A DNA stretch of 64,000 bases from Cocleimonas flava (GTDB taxonomy: Bacteria; Pseudomonadota; Gammaproteobacteria; Thiotrichales; Thiotrichaceae): NCBI RefSeq assembly GCF_004339015.1, contig NZ_SMFQ01000004.1, positions 62,001 to 126,000 of the forward strand, read 5' to 3'. The notes under the pieces are model-generated. The model saw nothing but the letters and a program-made list of their open reading frames with translations. It made no database searches and was not told the origin of the DNA. A program made the position numbers and the translations under genes. Every line of letters begins with the position of its first letter. The first letter of the stretch is position 1. Below are positions 26,314-35,553 of the stretch, in pieces.

Positions 26314-26591
26314 TGAGTAAAAATACATCCCCAGAAAAACAAAAACACTGGTTATACCGTGAAGAAAACCGTCGAACCCTATGGATTATTCAATTCGCTA
26401 TTCTATTCATAGCGATTTTGCCTGAGTTCTTTATGCACCATCACGCCAGTTTTGAAGCACAAGGAATACATCTGGATGCCTCGTCTACTTTTTATGCATG
26501 GTATGGCTTTGCTACCTGTGCGGCAATGGTATTAGGGGCCAAGCTACTGGGTTACGTACTTAAACGTAAGGATGATTACTATGATGACTAA
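26313..26591 (+). CDS. Small two-helix membrane protein of the antiporter operon
   Basis: This 92-residue protein has a charged N-terminus (PEKQKHWLYREENRR), a helix (about 27-42), a histidine-bearing stretch (PEFFMHHHASFEAQG) and a second helix (about 60-82). I do not recognise a family. Its position inside the antiporter operon, with a TGATG overlap with the upstream gene, makes an accessory subunit likely. The ATG at 26313 is preferred over the TTG at 26310. Confidence 0.7.
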   Translation: MSKNTSPEKQKHWLYREENRRTLWIIQFAILFIAILPEFFMHHHASFEAQGIHLDASSTFYAWYGFATCAAMVLGAKLLGYVLKRKDDYYDD

Positions 26592-26620
26592 TGTGATAAT
26601 TAACATGGTAAGTAGTTGCG

Positions 26621-28321
26621 ATGAATAGTTTAGTCATACCACCTGGCCTGATACTGATTCTCGGTGGTTTATTACTGCCTTGGTTAACCCCACGTTTGCG
26701 AAGTTTTGCAGCAATTGGCTTCCCATTACTTACGTTAATGATGGTCTGGCTGGTCACACCTGAGCACAGCATGAAGCTGGCTTTTCTGGATTATGAATTA
26801 GATATACTTCACCTCACATCTGAAGGTCGTGTATTTGCGACCGTTTTCGCCATGATGGCTGGCATCGGTGCGCTTTATGCATTGAAACATGCCCGCATTT
26901 TGGAACTGAGCGCAGCCTTTGTGTACGCCGGTTCAGCGATTGGTGTAACCTTCTGTGGCGACCTAATCAGCTTTTTCGTGTTCTGGGAAATCATGGCGAT
27001 AGGCTCAACCTTGGTCATTTGGGCGAACTGTCATCAAAACAAACGCGCCTATGGTGCGAGTATGCGTTACTTGCTGGTGCATTTGCTTGGCGGTGTCATT
27101 TTGATGATTGGGATCGCAGCCCATGTCGCAAATACTGGCAGTGTTGAATTTACCGCAATGAAGGCGGACAACTTCGCAACCATCATGATTATGATTGGCT
27201 TCCTCATCAATGCAGGCGCTCCACCGTTCTCGGCCTGGATTGCTGATGCCTATCCGGAAGCAAGTCCTAGCGGAACCGTTTTCCTTTCTGCATTTACCAC
27301 TAAAACGGCTGTGTTTGCCTTATTAATGGGTTTTCCCGGCGAAAGCATACTTATCTATGTCGGCATGTACATGGTGTTCTACGGAATCATCTACGCGCTG
27401 TTAGAAAATGATATGCGTCGTATTCTAGCTTACAGTATCGTCAATCAGGTTGGTTTCATGGTGGTCGCGATTGGCATCGGAAGCGAATTGGCTTTAAACG
27501 GAGCAACCGCACATGCCTTCGCACACATTATTTATAAAGGCTTATTGTTAATGTCTGCTGGCAGCGTACTGCTCATGACAGGCAAGCGTAAATGTACCGA
27601 TCTTGGTGGTTTGTTCCAGTCCATGCCTGTCACCGCAATCAACGGAATTATCGGCGCATTAGCTATTTCTGCTGTCCCACTGACCTCGGGTTTTGTCACC
27701 AAATCCTTAGAAACCAGCGCTGCTGCAGAAGCAGGACTTCCCTGGGTATGGTTCATGTTAGTAGCAGCCTCTGCCGGAGTATTCCTGCATGCGGGCATTA
27801 AATTCCCCTGGTTTGTATTCTTCCAGAAAGATTCCGGATTACGACCACCCGATCCACCGTGGAATATGCGTTTAGCCATGTGGATTATGTCATTCCTGTG
27901 TATTTTGATTGGCATTGTACCGGGCATCATCTACGGCATTTTACCTTACACATTGGATTACAAACCTTATACCGTGGACCATGTCGTAACACAGATGCAG
28001 TTATTGTTGTTTGCTGGCTTTGCATTCTTCGCTTTATTGGCGCTGATGAAACGAACCCTGACGATCAGTCTCGACCTTGACTGGTTCTACCGTAAACTCA
28101 TGTTTGGTTTAATTATCTGGATCAAAGAGAACATCCCTCAGTTAATAGCGCCTGTAATTACTGGCTTCAAAAACTTTGGCCAACGAAAATTCGATCGCTT
28201 AGTCAGAGTGCATGGCCCTCAAGGTATATTAGCGCGTACCTGGCCAAGTGCCAGCATGGTGTTATGGGTTGCGGTATTACTCGCGGTGATGATGATTCTT
28301 CACTATATGAGACCAGACTAA
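26621..28321 (+). CDS. NuoL/MrpA-like antiporter subunit, third copy
   Basis: This 566-residue membrane protein is of the NuoL/MrpA class, longer than the two preceding subunits, with an extended C-terminal amphipathic part (LDWFYRKLMFGLIIWIKENI onward). Conserved elements are FFVFWEIMAIGSTLVIWAN, NAGAPPFSAWIADAYPEASP and AHAFAHIIYKGLLLMSAG. It is the last gene of the operon, followed 10 bases later by repeat copy 6, which here looks like a good terminator. Confidence 0.9.
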   Translation: MNSLVIPPGLILILGGLLLPWLTPRLRSFAAIGFPLLTLMMVWLVTPEHSMKLAFLDYELDILHLTSEGRVFATVFAMMAGIGALYALKHARILELSAAFVYAGSAIGVTFCGDLISFFVFWEIMAIGSTLVIWANCHQNKRAYGASMRYLLVHLLGGVILMIGIAAHVANTGSVEFTAMKADNFATIMIMIGFLINAGAPPFSAWIADAYPEASPSGTVFLSAFTTKTAVFALLMGFPGESILIYVGMYMVFYGIIYALLENDMRRILAYSIVNQVGFMVVAIGIGSELALNGATAHAFAHIIYKGLLLMSAGSVLLMTGKRKCTDLGGLFQSMPVTAINGIIGALAISAVPLTSGFVTKSLETSAAAEAGLPWVWFMLVAASAGVFLHAGIKFPWFVFFQKDSGLRPPDPPWNMRLAMWIMSFLCILIGIVPGIIYGILPYTLDYKPYTVDHVVTQMQLLLFAGFAFFALLALMKRTLTISLDLDWFYRKLMFGLIIWIKENIPQLIAPVITGFKNFGQRKFDRLVRVHGPQGILARTWPSASMVLWVAVLLAVMMILHYMRPD

Positions 28322-28331
28322 CTCTATACAT

Positions 28332-28363
28332 AAAGTCACCCCCCTACTTTGGGGGACTTTTTT
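28332..28363 (+). repeat. C6 interspersed repeat, copy 6 (good terminator form)
   Basis: AAAGTC, ACCCCCCTACTTT, GGGGGAC, then a T-run. The stem has changed on both sides (GTC/GAC instead of GCC/GGC) and the C-run can pair with a G5 run, which supports a real RNA hairpin. It lies between the convergent mrp operon and the uracil-DNA glycosylase gene. Confidence 0.9.
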
Positions 28364-28387
28364 CATGTCTGTTAAAGTAACAAACAA

Positions 28388-29035
28388 CTATTGTGCTTGT
28401 TTGTCTTGTTGCTGATCCTTAATCAAGCTCCACGCTTTATGCGAATCAATCAAACCCAGCGCATCCTGCAATAAGGTTTTGCCTGGTTCCATATTGAACC
28501 ATGTGGAAAGCCCCGATGGGTGTGGCAAAGGAATACAGTCTGCCTGCAATAAAGGCGTATCAATCACAAATTGCTGACCAACCACATCGCTGAGTTTTTT
28601 ATGCGGCAAATATTGTGAGATAGCCAGTTTGCCAATGGGAATAATCAGTTTAGGTTGTAAGATTTTATACTCTTCTTCTATCCAGCTTTTGCAGGTCGCA
28701 ATCTCCTGTTTGTCTGGCACACGATCACCACTTCCTTTTGGATTCTTTCCGGGGAAGCACCGACAGACTGCTGCCATATACACCTGTTGTCGAAACTCAT
28801 CTTCCTCAACACCAATCGAAGCAAACCATTTAAACAGTGTTTTTCCTGCCGTCCAGCCAAACGGCTTGCCGATTCTGCCTTCATGAATTCCCGGGGCCTG
28901 ACCCACGGTCATAATAGAGGCATCCACTGTATTTCCGGTTATCACAGGCTGAATCATGTTTTCACAGCGCGAACAATTAGAAAGCTCTTGCTGGTGAATT
29001 TTAAGTTCTAATAGTTTATTGGGGATAGTTGTCAC
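28388..29035 (-). CDS. Uracil-DNA glycosylase family protein
   Basis: This 215-residue DNA repair enzyme of the iron-sulfur UDG type (family 4/5-like) removes uracil from DNA. It has an N-terminal CSRC (C21, C24), motif A GQAPGIHEGRIGKPFGWTAG, further cysteines in AAVCRCFPG and ATCKSW for a 4Fe-4S cluster, and motif B HPSGLSTWF. The start is GTG at 29035 with no strong Shine-Dalgarno; it is needed to include the first cysteine pair. It is a single gene, convergent with the antiporter operon. Confidence 0.9.
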   Translation of the reverse strand: MTTIPNKLLELKIHQQELSNCSRCENMIQPVITGNTVDASIMTVGQAPGIHEGRIGKPFGWTAGKTLFKWFASIGVEEDEFRQQVYMAAVCRCFPGKNPKGSGDRVPDKQEIATCKSWIEEEYKILQPKLIIPIGKLAISQYLPHKKLSDVVGQQFVIDTPLLQADCIPLPHPSGLSTWFNMEPGKTLLQDALGLIDSHKAWSLIKDQQQDKQAQ

Positions 29036-29053
29036 TGGATTGAATTTAACTTT

Positions 29054-29086
29054 AAAAAAAGCCTCTATAAGTGGGGGGGGGTATTT
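29054..29086 (-). repeat. C9 interspersed repeat, copy 7
   Basis: On the minus strand, a run of nine C, then ACTTATAGAGGC and seven T. The left arm is lost (TAC instead of GCCA), so the stem is poor, but the core and the T-tract are kept. It lies in the divergent gap between the glycosylase and the thioredoxin gene. Confidence 0.82.
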
Positions 29087-29188
29087 GTATTTATCAATAA
29101 AATGCGTTTAACTCAGACTTTATCAGATAAAACAATTAATCGATTTCGATAGACCCTTCATTATCAGTTAAGCAGAGTAAAAAACATC

Positions 29189-29734
29189 ATGCTAAAACAC
29201 TACAAAATTAGTTTCGCTTTATTACTTCTTCTATTAAGCACCTTAGGATTTGCGCAACCTGATATTGATCTTATCGAATTGAAACATAAACCACCAGCAC
29301 CAGAATTTGTGTTACCCGACATGCAAAATAAAGCGCATAGCCTTTCAGATTACATCGGCCAGCCTGTAATTGTGACTTTTTGGGCGACCTGGTGCCCACC
29401 CTGCATTAAAGAACTTCCCTCTTTTAATCGTGCCTCGGCCAAACTTAAAGATGAAAATATATCAATACTAGGTATTAATGTTGGTGAAGATAGGGATACG
29501 ATTACTTCGTTTCAACTAGAACATGATGTCGACTTTACAATCTTGCTGGATGAAGAAGCTGAAGAGTTAGAAAACTGGAATACCCGGGGTTTACCTACAA
29601 CCTATATTGTTAACGCCGAAGGCAAAATTGTCTACAAAGCTACCGGCGAACGCGAATGGGATAACGATAGTATTATCAATAAGGTAAGAGCGTTAAAAAA
29701 CAGTAACAAAAAGACAACTTTAACAAAAAAATAG
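29189..29734 (+). CDS. TlpA-like periplasmic thioredoxin
   Basis: The 181-residue thiol-disulfide oxidoreductase has a signal peptide (cleavage near FAQ, residue 23) and a TlpA/ResA-type domain with the active site WATWCPPC (C69, C72) and the cis-Pro loop in TRGLPTTYIV. It probably reduces disulfides in periplasmic partners such as apocytochromes or copper proteins; the partner is not shown by the context. It is monocistronic, with repeat copy 8 downstream. Confidence 0.92.
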   Translation: MLKHYKISFALLLLLLSTLGFAQPDIDLIELKHKPPAPEFVLPDMQNKAHSLSDYIGQPVIVTFWATWCPPCIKELPSFNRASAKLKDENISILGINVGEDRDTITSFQLEHDVDFTILLDEEAEELENWNTRGLPTTYIVNAEGKIVYKATGEREWDNDSIINKVRALKNSNKKTTLTKK

Positions 29735-29790
29735 TCTCGAGCCTCTATACAAAAACGTTATACCACGGCTCATTTCACAGCCATTTAAAC

Positions 29791-29834
29791 AAAGTCACCC
29801 CCCTACTTTAAGGCACTTTTTTTAGTGCCTTTTT
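29791..29834 (+). repeat. C6 interspersed repeat, copy 8, with a second hairpin
   Basis: AAAGTC, ACCCCCCTACTTTA and AGGCACT with T7. The right arm AGGCACT also pairs with AGTGCCT at 29824-29830, followed by T5, giving a second perfect terminator hairpin. The first 32 bases are identical to copy 9, 7.8 kb away. It ends the thioredoxin gene. Confidence 0.92.
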
Positions 29835-29850
29835 TAAGCCTTTCTGTGCT

Positions 29851-29862
29851 AAATATCGATAA
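29851..29862. promoter_or_regulatory. Possible operator half-site upstream of the GntR gene
   Basis: AAATATCGATAA occurs here and again, identical, at 30755-30766 in front of prpB. Sharing between the regulator and the first enzyme gene suggests a binding site for the GntR regulator, but this is inference. Confidence 0.4.
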
Positions 29863-29912
29863 CAAAACACTTCATTATAAATATCCTAATAGTTAAAATT
29901 AAAATTAGTTTG

Positions 29913-29940
29913 TTGACAATTTCTATCAAAACACTAAATT
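29913..29940 (+). promoter_or_regulatory. Sigma-70-like promoter of the GntR gene
   Basis: TTGACA at 29913-29918 and TAAATT at 29935-29940 are separated by 16 bases, about 30 bases upstream of the start codon. Confidence 0.55.
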
Positions 29941-29971
29941 ACAGGCACGAAAAACAATATATAGAGAAACA

Positions 29972-30703
29972 TTGTTAACAATGCCAACGCAACCTATCGC
30001 AACATTATCTGAACGTCAGACGCTTTCTGAGCAAGTCTATAACGATATTAAGGAAGCGATTATTGCGGGCGAACTGATTCAAGGTGCAAAAATCACCGAG
30101 GATGAATTAGCTAAAAAATACGGTATTAGCCGTGGCCCACTTCGTGAAGCATTGCGTCGCCTAGAAAGCATTCGTCTGCTTATCAAAATTCCACACGCAG
30201 GTATGCGAGTCGTGACTCTCACACCTGAAATGATCGAAGAAATCTACATCGTACGTGAAGCGCTTGAAGGCATGTCGGCCAGACTTGCAGCAGAACGCAT
30301 GACAGACGAAGAAATAGAAGATTTAAGAAATCTACTGGTTCGTCACTCTAGCAATATTGATAAGTCAGATGGCAAGCAGTATTTCCAGCGCGAAGGTGAT
30401 CTAGATTTTCATTTCCGTATCGCGCAAGCCAGTAATAACCAATGGTTGATGGATTTATTAAGTAGCGAACTTTACCAGCTATTAAGAATGTGTCGCCACC
30501 GTACCAGTCAGGCACCCGCTAGACCCACCAAAGCCTTGACAGAACATAAACAAATTGTCGAGGCGATTGCCTCCAGAGATGCCGAACTCGCAGAAATGCT
30601 GATGCGCCGTCATATCAGCGGAGCGTGGAAAACCGTAGAAATTTTATTAAAGGAAGAACTCTCCGAAGGAGCACTTCAAAACGATACCGTTACTAAGCAA
30701 TAA
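29972..30703 (+). CDS. GntR-family (FCD) regulator of the methylcitrate operon
   Basis: The 243-residue regulator has an N-terminal winged helix (about 15-80: EQVYNDIKEAIIAGEL, KKYGISRGPLREALRRLE) and a C-terminal FCD ligand domain (EEIYIVREALEGMSARLAAE, histidines in LDFHFRIAQASNN and the RRHI near the end). FCD regulators of this type commonly precede prpBC and sense a cycle metabolite. A TTG at 29972 has AGAG five bases upstream; the ATG at 29981 is an alternative with poor spacing. It is 89 bases upstream of prpB on the same strand and probably controls the operon and itself. Confidence 0.88.
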   Translation: MLTMPTQPIATLSERQTLSEQVYNDIKEAIIAGELIQGAKITEDELAKKYGISRGPLREALRRLESIRLLIKIPHAGMRVVTLTPEMIEEIYIVREALEGMSARLAAERMTDEEIEDLRNLLVRHSSNIDKSDGKQYFQREGDLDFHFRIAQASNNQWLMDLLSSELYQLLRMCRHRTSQAPARPTKALTEHKQIVEAIASRDAELAEMLMRRHISGAWKTVEILLKEELSEGALQNDTVTKQ

Positions 30704-30740
30704 CATTTGGTAACAAAGAAAATCAGTAAACAAATTAAGG

Positions 30741-30766
30741 TCGATATCTACAGTAAATATCGATAA
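30741..30766. promoter_or_regulatory. Inverted repeat upstream of prpB
   Basis: TCGATAT at 30741-30747 and ATATCGA at 30757-30763 form a perfect 7-bp inverted repeat with a nine-base spacer, 30 bases before the prpB start. The right half AAATATCGATAA also occurs upstream of the GntR gene. A good candidate operator. Confidence 0.5.
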
Positions 30767-30792
30767 ACAAATTAACAGAAAGGTAAATTATT

Positions 30793-31668
30793 ATGAGTAT
30801 GGGTAAAAAATTCCGTCAAGCTGTCGATGACAACAATCCACTTCAAGTCGTTGGTGCAGTTAATGCCTATATGGCGATAATGGCTGAAAAAGTTGGTCAC
30901 AAAGCAATCTACTTATCTGGTGGCGGAGTAGCTGCATGTTCAATGGGTATTCCTGATCTAGGAATCACTACCATGAAAGACGTGCTTGAAGATACTTACC
31001 GTATTACTGATGCTTCTGAATTACCTTTATTGGTTGATATCGATACAGGCTGGGGTGGTGCTTTCAACATCGCACGTTGTGTTCGTGAATTTACCCGTGC
31101 TGGCGCTGGTGCTGTACACCTTGAAGACCAGGTAATGCAGAAGCGCTGTGGACATCGTCCTAACAAAGCCATCATCTCTCAAGGTGAAATGGTTGACCGT
31201 GTAAAGTCTGCGGTAGATGCTAAAACAGATTCTGACTTCGTTATCATGGCGCGTACAGATGCATTAGCGGTTGAAGGCATGCAATCTGCAATTGATCGTG
31301 CAATCGCCTGTGTTGAAGCGGGTGCAGACATGATCTTCCCTGAAGCAATTAATACACTAGAACAATACGAAGAATTTGTAAAAGCGGTAGATGTACCCGT
31401 TCTAGCAAACATCACAGAATTTGGTGCGACCCCACTATTCACATCAGAAGAATTAGCCTCTGTTGGCGTTAAATTACAACTTTATCCTTTAAGTGCATTC
31501 CGCGCGATGAGTAAAGCAGCACTTAATGTTTACGAGCACATCAAAGAAGATGGTCATCAGAAAGAAGTTATAGATTCAATGCAAACTCGCATGGAGCTCT
31601 ACGATTTTCTTGGATACCACGAATACGAACAAAAACTCGATCAATTATTCGCAAGTGAGGAGAAGTAA
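30793..31668 (+). CDS. prpB: 2-methylisocitrate lyase
   Basis: PrpB cleaves 2-methylisocitrate to pyruvate and succinate, the last step of the methylcitrate cycle for propionate. The 291-residue product has the isocitrate-lyase superfamily TIM-barrel, with [16 protein letters not shown] (metal site) and the active-site loop KRCGH at 117-121 (Cys119). A long conserved C-terminal segment, [16 protein letters not shown], is present. It is the first structural gene of the operon prpB-prpC-acnD-prpF-nitroreductase, with GAAAGG before its ATG. Confidence 0.97.
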   Translation: MSMGKKFRQAVDDNNPLQVVGAVNAYMAIMAEKVGHKAIYLSGGGVAACSMGIPDLGITTMKDVLEDTYRITDASELPLLVDIDTGWGGAFNIARCVREFTRAGAGAVHLEDQVMQKRCGHRPNKAIISQGEMVDRVKSAVDAKTDSDFVIMARTDALAVEGMQSAIDRAIACVEAGADMIFPEAINTLEQYEEFVKAVDVPVLANITEFGATPLFTSEELASVGVKLQLYPLSAFRAMSKAALNVYEHIKEDGHQKEVIDSMQTRMELYDFLGYHEYEQKLDQLFASEEK

Positions 31669-31670
31669 GA

Positions 31671-32840
31671 ATGAGCGAAACGAATACTGGCCAAGCAGCT
31701 AAAACCGGATTCAAACCTAAAAAATCAGTAGCGCTTTCGGGTACTGCTGCAGGGAACACAGCGGTATGTACCGTAGGTGTTACAGGTAATGATTTACACT
31801 ACCGTGGATACGATATTCTTGAGTTCGCTGAACAAGCTGAATTTGAAGAAATTGCTCATTTGATTATACACGGCACTTTACCGACAGCATCTCAACTTAA
31901 GTCTTACAAAGCTAAGCTTAAAGGTTTGCGTGGTTTACCGGCTGCAGTTAAAACGATTTTAGAAAACATCCCACCATCAGCGCACCCAATGGATGTAATG
32001 CGTACTGCATGTTCTGCAATGGGAACCTGCATGACAGAGAAAGAGAGTCATCCAGAAGCTGAAACGCGTGAAGCCTTAGATCGTTTAATGGCGAGCTTTG
32101 GCTCGATGCTACTGTACTGGTACCACTACAGTCATAACGGCAAAAAGATCGATACTGAAACGGATGATGACTCAATCGGCGGGCACTTTTTACACATGCT
32201 TCATGGTGAAAAGCCACCTGAAGAATGGGTTAAGGCGATGCACATTTCGTTAACGCTCTATGCAGAACATGAATTCAATGCATCAACCTTCACTTCTCGC
32301 GTCATTGCAGGAACAGAATCTGATGTACATTCATGTATAACTGGTGCAATCGGTGCATTACGTGGCCCTAAGCACGGTGGTGCAAACGAAGTAGCCTCTG
32401 ATATTCAGAAACGTTACAACAGCGCAGATGAGGCTGAAGCTGATATCCGCGAACGTATGGCGCGTAAAGAAATCATTATTGGTTTCGGACACCCTGTTTA
32501 TACCGTTGCTGATCCGCGTAACGAGGTTATCAAACGCGTTGCCAAACAACTGTCTGAATCAAACGGAAATTCTACGATGTTTGATGTTGCAGAACGCATT
32601 GAAACGGTTATGTGGGACGAAAAGAAAATGTTCCCGAATCTGGATTGGTTCTCGGCGGTTTCTTATGAGCAGATGGGTGTACCAACAGCGATGTTCACTC
32701 CTTTGTTTGTAATCGCACGAACCACAGGCTGGGGCGCACATATTATCGAACAACGCCAGGATGGAAAGATCATTCGTCCATCAGCTAACTATGTCGGACC
32801 AGAAAACATGCAGTTTGTACCATTATCTGATCGCGGCTAA
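31671..32840 (+). CDS. prpC: 2-methylcitrate synthase
   Basis: PrpC condenses propionyl-CoA with oxaloacetate to 2-methylcitrate. The 389-residue protein belongs to the citrate synthase family; [20 protein letters not shown] near the N-terminus is typical of PrpC. Catalytic elements are [28 protein letters not shown] and [13 protein letters not shown]. It starts 2 bases after prpB with AGGAG upstream. Confidence 0.97.
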   Translation: MSETNTGQAAKTGFKPKKSVALSGTAAGNTAVCTVGVTGNDLHYRGYDILEFAEQAEFEEIAHLIIHGTLPTASQLKSYKAKLKGLRGLPAAVKTILENIPPSAHPMDVMRTACSAMGTCMTEKESHPEAETREALDRLMASFGSMLLYWYHYSHNGKKIDTETDDDSIGGHFLHMLHGEKPPEEWVKAMHISLTLYAEHEFNASTFTSRVIAGTESDVHSCITGAIGALRGPKHGGANEVASDIQKRYNSADEAEADIRERMARKEIIIGFGHPVYTVADPRNEVIKRVAKQLSESNGNSTMFDVAERIETVMWDEKKMFPNLDWFSAVSYEQMGVPTAMFTPLFVIARTTGWGAHIIEQRQDGKIIRPSANYVGPENMQFVPLSDRG

Positions 32841-32935
32841 ACCAAGCATATCAAGTACATTATGTACAGATTGCTTGTTGCTTAGCTCAAGCAATCTAGT
32901 TGTAACACATAGAAAATTATCACGGGACATATTTA

Positions 32936-35542
32936 ATGAACACAGAATACCGTAAACACCTTGAAGGCACAGATCTGGATTACTTTGATACGCGCGCAGC
33001 GGTTGAAGCAATAAAACCAGGATCATACGCAACACTTCCCTACACTTCTCGTGTATTGGCAGAACAGTTAGTGCGTCGTTGTAATCCAGAAACACTCACA
33101 GACTCACTAAAACAACTTATCGAAAACAAACAAGATCTGGATTTCCCGTGGTATCCGGCACGTGTTGTATGTCACGATATTTTAGGTCAGACGGCGCTGG
33201 TTGACCTTGCAGGTTTGCGCGATGCAATTGCTGACCAAGGTGGCGACCCATCAAAGGTTAACCCTGTTGTTCCAACACAGCTAATCGTTGACCATTCACT
33301 AGCTGTTGAAGCACCGGGTTTTGACCCTGAAGCATTTGAGAAAAATCGTGCGATTGAAGATCGTCGTAATAAAGACCGTTTTGATTTTATCGAATGGTGT
33401 AAAACCTCTTTCCAAGATGTCGATGTGATACCAGCGGGTAACGGCATCATGCATCAGATCAATCTGGAGAAAATGTCTCCGGTGATTCAGGCCCGCGGCG
33501 GCGTTGCATTCCCTGATACCTGTGTTGGTACTGATTCACATACACCACACGTTGATGCGCTAGGTGTAATGGCAATCGGTGTAGGTGGCTTGGAAGCAGA
33601 AACAGTTATGTTAGGTCTTCCTTCAATGATGCGTCTTCCGAATATTATTGGTGTAGAGCTAACAGGTAAACGTCAGGAAGGCATCACTGCTACTGACATA
33701 GTTCTAGCAATCACTGAATTCCTGCGTAATGAGAAAGTGGTTTCATCTTATCTTGAGTTCTTCGGTGAAGGCACTAAGAGTTTAACCATTGGAGATCGTG
33801 CAACGATCTCAAATATGACACCAGAATACGGTGCATCAGCAGGTTTATTCTACATCGACGAGCAAACCATTGATTACTTGAAACTAACAGGTCGTGAGCC
33901 TGAACAAGTTGCTTTAGTTGAACAATACGCAAAAGAAACAGGTCTATGGGCTGATGATCTTAAAGACGTTAAATATGGACGTGTACTTACCTTTGATTTA
34001 TCTTCTGTAGAACGTAACTTGGTGGGACCATCAAACCCACATCGTCGTTTAGCCACTGCTGATCTAGCATCTAGCGGTATCGCTAAAGATATGGACAAAG
34101 TACTGGAAGAAGAAGCCGAAGGTAAAATGCCAGATGGTGCGGTAATCATAGCTGCAATCACTTCATGTACCAATACTTCTAATCCACGAAATGTGGTTGC
34201 TGCTGGACTTATTGCACGTAAAGCCAACGAGCTTGGTTTGATTCGCAAGCCTTGGGTAAAAACCTCATTTGCACCGGGTTCTAAAGTTGCAGAACTGTAT
34301 TTAAAAGAAGCTGGTCTATTAACAGAACTTGAAAAACTAGGTTTTGGTATTGTTGGATTTGCCTGTACTACCTGTAATGGTATGTCTGGTGCACTTGATC
34401 CAGTTATCCAGAAAGAAATTATTGATCGTGACCTTTACGCCACTGCTGTTTTATCGGGCAATCGTAACTTCGATGGTCGTATTCATCCTTATGCAAAACA
34501 GGCATTCCTTGCGTCACCGCCATTAGTTGTAGCTTATGCAATTGCCGGCACCATCCGTTTTGATATCGAAAAAGATGTATTAGGAAAAGACCAGAACGGT
34601 AACCCAATTACATTAAAAGATATCTGGCCTTCAGATGAAGAGATCGATGCGATTGTAGAATCCAGCGTAAAACCTGAAATGTTCCAGCAAATCTATAACC
34701 CGATGTTCAATTTAGGTGTGATAGAAGAAGCTCAAAGCCCATTATATGACTGGGATGAAAAGAGCACCTACATCCGTCGACCTCCTTATTGGGAAGGTGC
34801 ATTAGCAGGCGAGCGTACGATGAAAGGTATGCGCCCTCTTGCGGTTCTTGGTGACAATATCACTACCGATCACTTATCACCGTCAAACGCGATTATGCTT
34901 GAAAGTGCTGCAGGTGCTTATCTGCACAAAATGGGATTACCTGAAGAAGACTTTAACTCTTACGCAACGCATCGTGGTGATCACTTAACCGCACAACGCG
35001 CGACCTTTGCGAATCCTAAGTTGTTGAATGAAATGTGTTTAGACGATAATGGTGAAATCAAACAAGGATCACTCGCACGTGTTGAGCCAGAAGGCGAAGA
35101 AATGCGTATGTGGGAAGCGATTGAAACCTATATGGATCGTGCACAACCATTAATCATTATAGCGGGTGCTGATTACGGTCAGGGCTCATCTCGTGACTGG
35201 GCAGCAAAAGGAGTTCGTCTTGCTGGTGTTGAAACAATTGTTGCAGAAGGATTCGAACGTATTCACCGTACCAATCTAGTTGGCATGGGTGTATTACCTC
35301 TTGAGTTTATCAATGGTGAAACCCGCAAAACTTACAATATCGATGGTACGGAAACGTTCGATGTAGAAGGTGAAATTGCACCTGGTTCTCAACTCACCGT
35401 AAAAATGACGCGAAAGAATGGCGAAGAAGTGAATATCCCAGTGAAATGTCGTCTTGATACTGCTGAAGAAGTACATGTCTATGAAGCAGGTGGTGTATTA
35501 CAACGTTTTGCACAAGATTTCCTTGAATCAACAGCGGCTTAA
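32936..35542 (+). CDS. acnD: Fe/S-dependent 2-methylcitrate dehydratase
   Basis: AcnD dehydrates 2-methylcitrate to 2-methyl-trans-aconitate, which PrpF then isomerises; this is the variant without PrpD. The 868-residue aconitase-family protein carries the 4Fe-4S cysteines in ITSCTNTSNPRN and GFACTTCNGMSG, and the swivel-domain motif ADYGQGSSRDWAAKG. The substrate-loop region DTCVGTDSHTPHVDALG is intact. It lies 95 bases after prpC and 11 before prpF; the pairing with prpF is the strongest support for AcnD rather than a housekeeping aconitase. Confidence 0.97.
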   Translation: MNTEYRKHLEGTDLDYFDTRAAVEAIKPGSYATLPYTSRVLAEQLVRRCNPETLTDSLKQLIENKQDLDFPWYPARVVCHDILGQTALVDLAGLRDAIADQGGDPSKVNPVVPTQLIVDHSLAVEAPGFDPEAFEKNRAIEDRRNKDRFDFIEWCKTSFQDVDVIPAGNGIMHQINLEKMSPVIQARGGVAFPDTCVGTDSHTPHVDALGVMAIGVGGLEAETVMLGLPSMMRLPNIIGVELTGKRQEGITATDIVLAITEFLRNEKVVSSYLEFFGEGTKSLTIGDRATISNMTPEYGASAGLFYIDEQTIDYLKLTGREPEQVALVEQYAKETGLWADDLKDVKYGRVLTFDLSSVERNLVGPSNPHRRLATADLASSGIAKDMDKVLEEEAEGKMPDGAVIIAAITSCTNTSNPRNVVAAGLIARKANELGLIRKPWVKTSFAPGSKVAELYLKEAGLLTELEKLGFGIVGFACTTCNGMSGALDPVIQKEIIDRDLYATAVLSGNRNFDGRIHPYAKQAFLASPPLVVAYAIAGTIRFDIEKDVLGKDQNGNPITLKDIWPSDEEIDAIVESSVKPEMFQQIYNPMFNLGVIEEAQSPLYDWDEKSTYIRRPPYWEGALAGERTMKGMRPLAVLGDNITTDHLSPSNAIMLESAAGAYLHKMGLPEEDFNSYATHRGDHLTAQRATFANPKLLNEMCLDDNGEIKQGSLARVEPEGEEMRMWEAIETYMDRAQPLIIIAGADYGQGSSRDWAAKGVRLAGVETIVAEGFERIHRTNLVGMGVLPLEFINGETRKTYNIDGTETFDVEGEIAPGSQLTVKMTRKNGEEVNIPVKCRLDTAEEVHVYEAGGVLQRFAQDFLESTAA

Positions 35543-35553
35543 GGAGCAATAGA

